64,000 bases of DNA from Granulicella aggregans (GTDB lineage: Bacteria; Acidobacteriota; Terriglobia; Terriglobales; Acidobacteriaceae). Below, piece by piece: positions 1 to 7,128 of this stretch; position 1 is the stretch's first letter; the number at the start of each line of letters is the position of its first letter. The notes below the pieces were generated by a model, which was given only the letters and a program-made list of their open reading frames with translations, searched no databases and had not been told where the DNA came from. The position numbers and the translations under genes were made by a program. The stretch spans positions 1,054,001 to 1,118,000 of the forward strand of contig NZ_JAGSYE010000001.1 of assembly GCF_025685565.1 (NCBI RefSeq). The letters are read 5' to 3'.

Positions 1-1
1 C

Positions 2-169
2 GTCTACGGGACACTGGGTACGGCAGCTCCCACCAACGCGGTCGGATCACGGCACGGCGCGATGATCTGGACCGATTCGTCAGCAAAGGTCTGGCTCTTC
101 GGCGGAGACGGACGTGACTCACTAGGAACGTCGGGTTATCTCAACGACATGTGGCAGTACCAGCCGTGA
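2..169 (+). CDS. Kelch-repeat / galactose-oxidase-like protein, C-terminal fragment
   Basis: The open frame runs in from the left edge and ends at TGA 167-169, so only the last 55 residues are visible. They contain a typical kelch blade ending: GSRHGAMIW, then KVWLFGGDGRDS, then GYLNDMWQYQP. In kelch proteins the GG pair and the W-x-Y strand close one propeller blade. Large secreted proteins made of such blades are common in Acidobacteriota, often attached to Ig-like or repeat regions. The enzyme activity, if any, cannot be judged from this fragment. No terminator-like hairpin follows directly. Confidence 0.7.
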   Translation, partial: VYGTLGTAAPTNAVGSRHGAMIWTDSSAKVWLFGGDGRDSLGTSGYLNDMWQYQP

Positions 170-589
170 GGTAGCAAGAGGTCCTGCAAGGCGGGCGGTC
201 TCTGGAGACGCGTAACGGCGCGTCGAGGGATCGCACGCTTTGATGGCGTCTCAGCAGGGCTGTGCGGGCTGCTGGCGCGGTCGCCGGTAGAAGCGCTGTG
301 GAGTCGATCCGTGGCGCTATACGGCGGCTGGCCATGTCGAGCGAGTCGTCAAGATTGGCTTGAGACAGATCGACGGTGATCCCCGGGAACGGACGGCCGA
401 TGAGATGCATTTACCTTGACCAGGACTACTAACAGAAAGTCGGCTCATCGGAATAATCCGCCGAAGCTCTCAATTGAGGAGAACAGACCTAGTCATTGAT
501 CTGAAGTGACGGCGCTCTTGAAGACCGATCCCCTGGACGCGCGTCTCGTGTTTTGCGGCGGACGGGAGTCACTCCTCTGTGTGGCGAGG
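170..589. other. Intergenic region without recognisable gene
   Basis: This is 420 bp between the kelch gene end and the stop of the permease on the other strand, so the two genes converge. Short open frames exist on both strands, but none has a ribosome binding site or a recognisable domain. There are only small hairpins near 200-222. I see no function here. Confidence 0.4.
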
Positions 590-1915
590 TTACTCGTACT
601 TGAGGGTGTCGACGGGGTTGAGGCGAGCGGCCCGGTTGGCGGGGAGGGTGCCGAAGACGATGCCGACGATCATCGAGGTGGCGAGGGCTACCACGGCGGA
701 GAGCCAGTCTACTGGGATCGCGAAGGGCGTGAAGAAACGGACGGAGAACGGGATCGCAAGGCCGATCAGGGTGCCGACCACGCCTCCGGAAAGTGAGAGG
801 AAGACGGCTTCGGTGAGGAACTGGAGGCGGATCTCACGGCTGGTTGCGCCCAGGGCCTTGCGGATGCCGATCTCTTTGACGCGGGCCTGGACGTTGGCGA
901 GCATGGAGTTCATGATGCCGACGCCGCTGACGATCAGGGTGACTCCTGCAGCGAGGGTGAGAACCAGGGTGAGCATGTTGGCGATCTTGCCCATCAGCTC
1001 GAGCACGGGGGTCATCACGAAGGCCTTGTAGACCGACGAGGCGCGGTGGCGGCCCTGGATGATCTTCAGTATCTGGGCGGCGGCGGTGGTTACGGAGCTG
1101 GTGCTTTTGGTAGAGAAGAAGATCTCTTTGACGGTGTCGGTGCCGGTGAAGTAGCGGGCAACAGTGTAGGGGATGAGCATGGTCTGCTCGCTGATCTCCG
1201 ACTGGCCGAAGGTGTTGATGCGCTCGCGGAAGACCCCGATGATGATGAAGGGGATGCCGCGGATGCTGAGGGACTTGCCAACGGCGTTGTCGGCTGAGCC
1301 GAAGAGGGTGATGGCGAGGGGTTCGACGAGGACGGCGACCTTGGTGTGGCCCGTGGCGTCCTGCTCGTCGAAGAAGCGGCCGGCGACGACAACGGAGTTG
1401 CGGACATCCTTATATTGAGGCGAGACGCCGAGGATCATGACGTTCTTGGTGAGGCCGTCGCCGATGCTGACGTTGTCGTGCTCCTCGAGCATGGGCGAGG
1501 CGGCGGCGAGGCCGGGGACCTGCTCCTGAACGGCGAGCATGTCTTCGCGGGTCATGAAGTCGGGGTTGGTGGTGTTGTCGGGGCCGGCGATGCTGCCGCC
1601 GGAGTACTGCATCTCGATCATGTTGGGGCCGATGGAGGAGATGAGATTGAGGGCGTACTCCTTGCCGGTGAGGCCGAGGGTAACGACGAGCACGATGGAG
1701 GCCGAGCCGATGACCATGCCGAGCATGGTGAGCAGGAAGCGGACCTTGCTGGCCTTGAAGCTGTCGTAGGCGAGCTGGAGGACCTCGCTGAACATCATGG
1801 TTTTGCGGGCGCTGGCGAGGGTGCGCTCGAAGGAGCTGCGGCGCATGCGGGCGGCCCGGCCCGACGCTGGGCTGGGTGAGGCGGTCTCGGGAGTGGGGAT
1901 GTTCGCGGTTGCCAT
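590..1915 (-). CDS. MacB/FtsX-family ABC transporter permease
   Basis: This 441-residue inner-membrane protein has the MacB layout. A first transmembrane helix lies at about residues 60-82, a periplasmic core domain at about 85-300, and three further helices at about 313-340, 367-390 and 404-425. The cytoplasmic coupling segment RVKEIGIRKALGA follows TM2, and the end PANRAARLNPVDTLKYE is the usual FtsX-domain terminus. Such permeases pair with a separate ATPase for lipoprotein, peptide or macrolide export by mechanotransmission. No ATPase gene lies on either side in the window, so the partner must be elsewhere. The N-terminal 40 residues are a Pro/Ser/Arg-rich extension before the usual start of the family. 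ATG is preceded by AGGAAC. Substrate unknown. Confidence 0.9.
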   Translation of the reverse strand: MATANIPTPETASPSPASGRAARMRRSSFERTLASARKTMMFSEVLQLAYDSFKASKVRFLLTMLGMVIGSASIVLVVTLGLTGKEYALNLISSIGPNMIEMQYSGGSIAGPDNTTNPDFMTREDMLAVQEQVPGLAAASPMLEEHDNVSIGDGLTKNVMILGVSPQYKDVRNSVVVAGRFFDEQDATGHTKVAVLVEPLAITLFGSADNAVGKSLSIRGIPFIIIGVFRERINTFGQSEISEQTMLIPYTVARYFTGTDTVKEIFFSTKSTSSVTTAAAQILKIIQGRHRASSVYKAFVMTPVLELMGKIANMLTLVLTLAAGVTLIVSGVGIMNSMLANVQARVKEIGIRKALGATSREIRLQFLTEAVFLSLSGGVVGTLIGLAIPFSVRFFTPFAIPVDWLSAVVALATSMIVGIVFGTLPANRAARLNPVDTLKYE

Positions 1916-2283
1916 GTTCCTGCTAGAACTTTAGACGCTTTCGAGGGGTTTGTCGGCGCATTGTTTGTGGGTAGTGGGGCTGATGAGCGGTGAGGGATGA
2001 AAGATCATGCGCTGAATCAGGGAAGGCATACCACAGGGGCTAGATCCCCGCTTCTTTGGCGAGGCGGGTTGCCACGGCTGAAGCCTTGGCTTACCTGGAA
2101 GCAAAGGCAAGGATCACTGTTGACTGGCCCTGTAATTGAAGCGAAAGGCTCTGGCCCAACATGCAACGGCTGTGGCCCATCATATTTGGAAGCAAAGGAG
2201 CTGGTCATGGTGCGACATAGTCAGAGCTATATTTTGCGCGGCAGGCTTGGCGGGCGTTGCGTGGTCGACTAGACTTGAGATAC
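1916..2283. other. Intergenic region between permease and tRNA-Ser
   Basis: This is 368 bp upstream of the permease start and before tRNA-Ser. It holds the palindromic repeat at 2072-2110 and two copies of TGGAAGCAAAGG about 90 bp apart. No coding frame here has a plausible start or domain. Confidence 0.4.
2072..2110 (+). repeat. 39-bp palindromic repeat (family E, copy 1)
   Basis: The core pairs GGCTGAAGCC and continues into TTGGCTTACCTGGA. A near-identical 39-bp copy lies at 54975-55013 upstream of the HipA-like gene. Its core (CTGAAGCC) resembles the central hairpin of the longer family A elements, so the two families may be related. Confidence 0.6.
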
Positions 2284-2373
2284 GGAAGAGTGGCCGAGTG
2301 GTTGATGGCTCCAGTCTTGAAAACTGGCGTACCTGAAAGGGTATCGGGGGTTCGAATCCCTCCTCTTCCGCCA
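2284..2373 (+). tRNA. tRNA-Ser (anticodon UGA), CCA encoded
   Basis: The acceptor stem GGAAGAG (2284-2290) pairs with CTCTTCC (2363-2369), followed by discriminator G and an encoded CCA. The anticodon loop is CTTGAAA (2316-2322) with anticodon TGA at 2318-2320 inside the CCAGT/ACTGG stem, so it reads UCA serine codons. The T-loop is TTCGAAT. The long variable arm between the anticodon and T arms is the class II feature expected of tRNA-Ser. A decayed integrase fragment begins 19 bp downstream. Confidence 0.97.
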
Positions 2374-2392
2374 CGTATCTCCTCAAGGGCAT

Positions 2393-2653
2393 TCAATAAC
2401 GTCTAACATCGCGTATTTGCTTTGAGGTAGAGAGCCTATTTGCATGGCCGAGAAGCGTGGCAAGTTCGTAGAGATCGCCCCCGTTTTGTATGGACCAAGA
2501 TGCAAAGGCGTGACGCAGATCGTGGATCTCGACGCGATGAGCCGGTTCCATAACTATTCTTTTGGCAACATCCTCTAGATGGCACGACAGAGGCCAACCG
2601 CAATCCGCGTGGGTAGTCTGCGACGATCCAACCCCGGAGATCGTTGCGCTACA
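2393..2653 (-). pseudogene. Tyrosine recombinase (phage-type integrase) C-terminal remnant
   Basis: The minus-strand frame between a stop at 2654-2656 and TGA at 2393-2395 encodes about 86 residues with no credible start. Its middle contains the integrase box II signature: HDLRHAFASW followed by LLGHAN. HDLRH carries the catalytic His and Arg, and LLGH is the second conserved His region. The chain ends before the catalytic tyrosine that normally lies some 30 residues further on, and the upstream catalytic Arg region is absent. It is therefore a non-functional relic. Its place just beyond the 3' end of tRNA-Ser, pointing toward the tRNA, is where integrases of tRNA-targeting elements are usually found. 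Confidence 0.8.
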
Positions 2654-2794
2654 CTAACAGTCCGACTGGTGCAAGACATCGGTCAGGCGACGAAGAGTAG
2701 ACGGTGGCGTGTCAAGCGCAGCCAAATCGGCAGAACCGCAGTATGATGCTCCTCGCAGAAGAGAAACTCCCCTGAGGCATCGATTGAGAGCGCC

Positions 2795-4771
2795 ATGTTG
2801 ACCCCCGATCCAGATTCGAAAGTGGCCGATCTCAATCCAGACAACATTGGCTTGATACGGGCTCACCTGCAAGAGGTGATTTCGAGCTCTACATTTGCTG
2901 GCGGCAAGCGCGCGCAGGATTTCCTGCGGCTCGTTGTAGAGCACTCTCTGGCCGGCCGTATCGACAACCTGCGCGAACGGATGATCGGGGCCGAGATGTT
3001 CGGTCGACCCATCGACTATGACACGGCAAACGACGCTGTGGTCCGGGTCAAGGCCACGGAGGTCCGGCGGAAGCTGGCTCAGTACTACCTCCAATCCAAA
3101 GAGCCTCGGACGATCCGGATCGAGCTTCCGTCCGGAACCTATGTGCCAACTTTTTACTGGGAGTCTCGCAAGGAGCCGCAGAAGCTGGATGAAGTGCCAG
3201 TTCCTCAGCCATCTCCTCCGGCCGCAGAGCTGCTCGCCATCTCGGAGGAGTCACCTGGGGAACAAGCTCCGGCACATATCCATATCAATGCCAGGCCGAC
3301 ACACCGCTCCCGACACCTTTTAGCCGGTCTCCTGACTGGCCTCGCGCTGACTTTGATCGCGGTCTACGTCGTGATCCATATGCGCTCCTCGGGGTTCCTC
3401 TCCAAAGGAGAGATTCACTCTATCGCGGTCCTACCTCTTCAAAATCTCTCCGGCGATGCCCATCAGGATTACTTCTCTGATGGCATGACGGAGGAGCTGA
3501 TCGCTGATCTGGGCCAGATCTCAGCATTGAGTGTTATCTCCAGAACATCGGCGATGAGCTATAAGAATACGAAAAAGACACTGCCGGAGATCGCCCACGA
3601 ACTCGGTGTCGATGCAGTTGTGGAAGGATCCGTACTCCGCGAAGGCAATCGGGTGAGGATCACGGCCCAGTTGATCGATGCCAAGACCGATCGTCATATT
3701 TGGGCACGAAATTACGTACGTGATCTGACGAGCGTCCTGGCATTGCAGGGCGAGATGGCGCAAGCGATCGCCGACGAGATCAGCATCAATGTCACGCCTC
3801 AGGAGCAGGCGAGACTCGCCCGCGCCCGCAGGATCGAACCCGCAGCCCAGGATGACTACCTGTTGGCTGTGGAACGCTTGAATAGTGGTGACCCAAAAGA
3901 CGCTATCGGATACCTCCAGCGGGCGATCGGCGAGGACCCGAATTATGCACAGGCCCATGCCGCTCTGGCCAACAGCTATGGATGGATGGGCGAGGCGGGT
4001 TGGATGCCCTATGCGGAGGCCTTTTCTCACCAAAAGGCCGAGGCCCTCAAGGCGATCGAACTCGACGATGCTCTTCCGGCGGGGCACGTTGAACTTGCAA
4101 ACGCCGCGATGAATCTCGATTGGGATTGGAACACCCAGGAGAAGGAGCTCAAGCGGGCGCTTGAACTCAATCCCAACTCTGCGCCAGTTCTTTGGGCATA
4201 TTCCAATCATCAGGAGCGGTTAGGTCGTCTCGAAGACGCAATTGCCGAGTCTAAACTGGCCTTGCAGCTTGATCCTGTCTCCAGCCGTGCCTTCATAGAC
4301 TCCGCATTTAGCTATTACTTCGCCCGCCAGTACGACGAGGCGCTCGCCCAGATGCATCGAGCGTCCACGCTGCCACAGTCGCCGCTTGAGGCTCCGTTTC
4401 CTCTCGGAGATATCTACGCCGAGAAAGGTATGTACAACGAGGCGATTCTACAGTTCCAGAAACTGGGTCCGGCTCCCCACGCTCTCGGACATATGGGCAA
4501 CGTCTACGCGCGGATGGGAAGATCGGCAGAGGCTCTGGAGATCATCTCGAAGCTGCAGGATAGCGTCCGGCAGACCGGCGTTGGCAGATACGAGATAGCG
4601 CTCGTGTACGCCGGCCTTGGCAAGAAAGATGAGGCGTTCTCTGCTTTGGAGAGTTCTCTCGCGACGCGAGACAAGGGGCTTACCTACCTCAAGATCGATC
4701 CATGCCTCGATCCGTTACGCTCGGACCCGCGCTTCCAAAGCTTTCTGCATCGCGTAGGACTTCCATCCTAA
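2795..4771 (+). CDS. Membrane-tethered CadC/TolB-like protein with TPR repeats
   Basis: The protein has 658 residues. The first 120 form a soluble domain ending in IELPSGTYVPTF, which resembles the closing hairpin of an OmpR/CadC-type winged helix. A proline-rich linker leads to one transmembrane helix at about 174-196. Outside, a TolB/FlgO-like domain follows at about 208-330 (IAVLPLQNLSGD, YFSDGMTEELI, VEGSVLREGNRVRITAQLID). Tetratricopeptide repeats fill about 350-600 (YAQAHAALANSYG, LNPNSAPVLWAYSNHQERLG). This CadC-like order suggests a one-component regulator that senses the periplasm and binds DNA in the cytoplasm. The DNA-binding assignment is inference; the FlgO and TPR parts are clear. 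It is isolated: the pseudogene lies behind it and a 636-bp gap follows. Confidence 0.85.
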   Translation: MLTPDPDSKVADLNPDNIGLIRAHLQEVISSSTFAGGKRAQDFLRLVVEHSLAGRIDNLRERMIGAEMFGRPIDYDTANDAVVRVKATEVRRKLAQYYLQSKEPRTIRIELPSGTYVPTFYWESRKEPQKLDEVPVPQPSPPAAELLAISEESPGEQAPAHIHINARPTHRSRHLLAGLLTGLALTLIAVYVVIHMRSSGFLSKGEIHSIAVLPLQNLSGDAHQDYFSDGMTEELIADLGQISALSVISRTSAMSYKNTKKTLPEIAHELGVDAVVEGSVLREGNRVRITAQLIDAKTDRHIWARNYVRDLTSVLALQGEMAQAIADEISINVTPQEQARLARARRIEPAAQDDYLLAVERLNSGDPKDAIGYLQRAIGEDPNYAQAHAALANSYGWMGEAGWMPYAEAFSHQKAEALKAIELDDALPAGHVELANAAMNLDWDWNTQEKELKRALELNPNSAPVLWAYSNHQERLGRLEDAIAESKLALQLDPVSSRAFIDSAFSYYFARQYDEALAQMHRASTLPQSPLEAPFPLGDIYAEKGMYNEAILQFQKLGPAPHALGHMGNVYARMGRSAEALEIISKLQDSVRQTGVGRYEIALVYAGLGKKDEAFSALESSLATRDKGLTYLKIDPCLDPLRSDPRFQSFLHRVGLPS

Positions 4772-5407
4772 GGGCTGATCTTCACCATCGATAGCGGCAA
4801 CGCTGCCGGCAGTCCGGGAAGCCCAGATCTCCGTAACCGAAGGCACGATTGACCCGGCCCGCGGCCACGCGGACACCTCTGCATCCTGATTTCAAGACGC
4901 CACGAGCCGCAAACCTTCCTCTCAGCACCGCAAACTCCCCCATTCGGGGCATGGCAACGGCTTTATTTTGAACAGCTTGATGTTTTCCTGGAAACATACA
5001 GTTTCGAACATTCCCGGTAAACCGAAGACCATGATCCTATCGAAGAAGACCATGATCCTATCGAACCAGTCTCTTCAATCGCCGACGGCAGGGCATATGG
5101 ACCGCAGATGAATGATGAGGGGGACAGGTGGGCAGGAGGATGCGCTCTTCGGATGGCCGCCTACCTCCGGTTCCTCAGGGGGGGCCTCCCCGGGGAAGTT
5201 CCGCCGGCTCAGTACAGACTGCATCGGGCTCGATACAACGCGAGAGCGGAGGCTTGGCACACAGCTACTCGAAAGGCGGAGACGAATGAGGGAAATCTTC
5301 CTAGGACCAGCCCCGGCAATTGTCGATGGGATCGCCTCCAGAGCTGCCGGCATGGGTTGGACGTTCGTGTTCACGGCACCGCTCGCAAGACGACGGACGT
5401 GGGCCTC
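4772..5407. other. Long intergenic region with a 21-bp tandem duplication
   Basis: This is 636 bp between the TPR regulator and the EAL gene. Open frames on both strands in this stretch lack ribosome binding sites and recognisable domains. It contains the tandem repeat at 5024-5065. The in-frame stretch before the EAL start (5108-5407) could extend that protein, but its Arg/Gly-rich composition looks non-coding. Confidence 0.35.
5024..5065 (+). repeat. Perfect tandem duplication of a 21-bp unit
   Basis: Two identical 21-bp units lie head to tail (5024-5044 and 5045-5065). Each starts GAAGACCATG and ends CCTATCGAA. It lies in non-coding DNA and is probably a slippage product. Confidence 0.8.
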
Positions 5408-6145
5408 ATGAACACCCTCAATGTGCAATCCCGACGGTCTCACCTTTCCGCGCCGGTCAAAACCGCGGCGTATTGGGCTGAAGAGCAGTTCGGGCACTCT
5501 CACGAGAAAGCTCTCCCCTCCTTTGTTGCTCTTCAAGCCCTCTTCAGTCGCGACGGAGGGGTCTTCGGGTACGAAGTCCTGCACCGTTCGGGACGGGAGA
5601 ATCGCTTCACCGGCGACGCCGATCATGCGACGCAGTCCATCATGAAAAACTGGAGCTTTCCGGAGCTGCACAAGCTCGCCGACGGGCGCCCAATCTTCTT
5701 GAACTGTCCGCGTCAGGTGCTGGTGGCTGGTCTCCTGGAACGCCTCGCAACTCCGGTTGTCATCGAAGTTCTCGAGACCGTCGAACCCGACGAAGAGGTC
5801 ATCGCCGCATGCCGGCATCTCAAGTCTCTTGGCTATCAGATTGCGCTGGACGATTTTCAACTTAACTGCCGGATTGGGGCACTCGTGGATCTGGCCGATT
5901 ACATTAAGGTTGACTTCCGCCTCTCAGACAGCCAGGCACGCAGACAGATCCTGGATTACCTGGGAGGCAGGCCGGTTCGCCTCATCGCGGAAAAGATCGA
6001 GACGGTAGACGAATACGAAGTTGCGCTTCATGAAGGATTCGAGATCGTCCAGGGGTATCACACAGCACGGCCGGTCATGTACTCCAAGGGCCTCAGGCAG
6101 GCGACGGGCTGCACTCAAATCCCGGAACTGTTCTGCTCGACTTGA
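5408..6145 (+). CDS. EAL-domain cyclic-di-GMP phosphodiesterase-like protein (YuxH type, no HDOD)
   Basis: From ATG 5408 the product is 245 residues and almost entirely one EAL domain. The signature reads GYEVLHR instead of xEALxR, but the metal- and substrate-binding positions look kept: FLNCP (Asn), VIEVLE (Glu), ALDDF (double Asp), YIKVDF (Lys), IAEKIET (Glu) and VQGYH (Gln). This variant resembles the YuxH/YahA-distant group in which the EAL domain is followed by an HDOD domain. Here the chain stops right after the EAL domain, so the HDOD part is missing or was never present. It may hydrolyse or merely bind c-di-GMP in the cytoplasm. It ends 77 bp before the convergent cutC gene. Confidence 0.8.
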   Translation: MNTLNVQSRRSHLSAPVKTAAYWAEEQFGHSHEKALPSFVALQALFSRDGGVFGYEVLHRSGRENRFTGDADHATQSIMKNWSFPELHKLADGRPIFLNCPRQVLVAGLLERLATPVVIEVLETVEPDEEVIAACRHLKSLGYQIALDDFQLNCRIGALVDLADYIKVDFRLSDSQARRQILDYLGGRPVRLIAEKIETVDEYEVALHEGFEIVQGYHTARPVMYSKGLRQATGCTQIPELFCST

Positions 6146-6222
6146 TTGACCCTGGTCCGTGGATAGGGCTGCATTTCATGGATGTCAAAGGTTGCATCAG
6201 GCCAGGGCGCTTCACGATGGCA

Positions 6223-6990
6223 CTACTCTCCCGAGCGCGAAAGCTCAGCTCCTGCCAATGCGTCCAAAGCGGTGCGCAACTTCACGACATCGTCAATCAG
6301 AACAACTTTGCGCGAGTAGTCATCCGTGGCCGACATGCCCAGATGAAGAGACTCAGGCCGATGCGCCATCAGACTTCCAACCTCTTGCCGCACCGCTGCA
6401 TGGAATTGACTTGCACCTGTGTTCGAAGCAATCTCCTGAACACTTTCGGCTCTCACTCCGCCGCAGACCATAATATCTATCCTGCCCCTGGACTTCCGGA
6501 CCATACGTTCTATGCGGGGAGCTCCCAGCAAAGCGCTCTGAGCGCTGCCCGAGGTCAAGAGCCGATCCGCGCCGCTTTGAATGACATCCTCCAGGGCGGC
6601 GTCCGCATTGCGCGCCATATCGATGGCCCGATGAAACGTAACTTCCATCGGTCGAGCCAGATCGACCAACTTCCGCGTTCTTTCCAGATCGATATCGCCG
6701 CTCCGGGTCAGAAGACCAAAGACCACCCCGTCAGCATCGCTCTCGGCAGCCTGGAGGATGTCCTCGCGCATGACTTCAAGCTCCTCCTCGGAGTACAGGA
6801 AGTCGCCTCCGCGCGGTCGAATCATTACGTAGAGTCCAATGTTGACGGCCTTCCGTACGGCGCGGATCAAGCCGATGCTTGGGGTAAGCCCAGCTTCCGA
6901 GAGTGCGCTGCACAACTCCACTCGCTGTGCACCCCCACGTTGCGCCGCAATCGCCGACTCCACTGAATCAACACAGATCTCTAGTTGCAT
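6223..6990 (-). CDS. cutC: CutC family protein
   Basis: The product has 255 residues from ATG 6990 and aligns over its length with CutC. Signatures are MQLEICVDSVESA at the start, GAQRVELCSAL, GGLTPS-like EAGLTPSIG, MIRPRGGDFLYS, PMEVTFHRAIDM, RLLTSGSAQSAL and IMVCGGVRAESV. The family is a cytoplasmic TIM barrel linked to copper homeostasis in enterobacteria, though its biochemical activity is not settled. An upstream GTG in frame (7014) would add eight residues, but the ATG matches the family start. It is co-oriented with the TonB receptor upstream and separated from it by a strong hairpin at 7020-7062. Confidence 0.93.
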   Translation of the reverse strand: MQLEICVDSVESAIAAQRGGAQRVELCSALSEAGLTPSIGLIRAVRKAVNIGLYVMIRPRGGDFLYSEEELEVMREDILQAAESDADGVVFGLLTRSGDIDLERTRKLVDLARPMEVTFHRAIDMARNADAALEDVIQSGADRLLTSGSAQSALLGAPRIERMVRKSRGRIDIMVCGGVRAESVQEIASNTGASQFHAAVRQEVGSLMAHRPESLHLGMSATDDYSRKVVLIDDVVKLRTALDALAGAELSRSGE

Positions 6991-7019
6991 GCCTGCCCGG
7001 TCGCGGTATTCCACTCATG

Positions 7020-7062
7020 GCCGGGCCTCCGCTGAGAAGATTCTGGTCAGCGAAGGCCCGGC
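7020..7062 (-). terminator. Strong hairpin after the TonB receptor gene, possible terminator
   Basis: The arms GCCGGGCCT and AGGCCCGGC, extended by CGCTGA and TCAGCG, form a long GC-rich stem between the receptor stop (7129) and cutC. No T-run follows on the minus strand, so it may act as a Rho-assisted terminator or an mRNA-stabilising hairpin. Confidence 0.45.
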
Positions 7063-7128
7063 TGTTTGAAGAGTTGAGGTTGAACATTCACAGCGAAGCC
7101 GAAGATAAAAGAGCTCGGCCGGCAGTAG

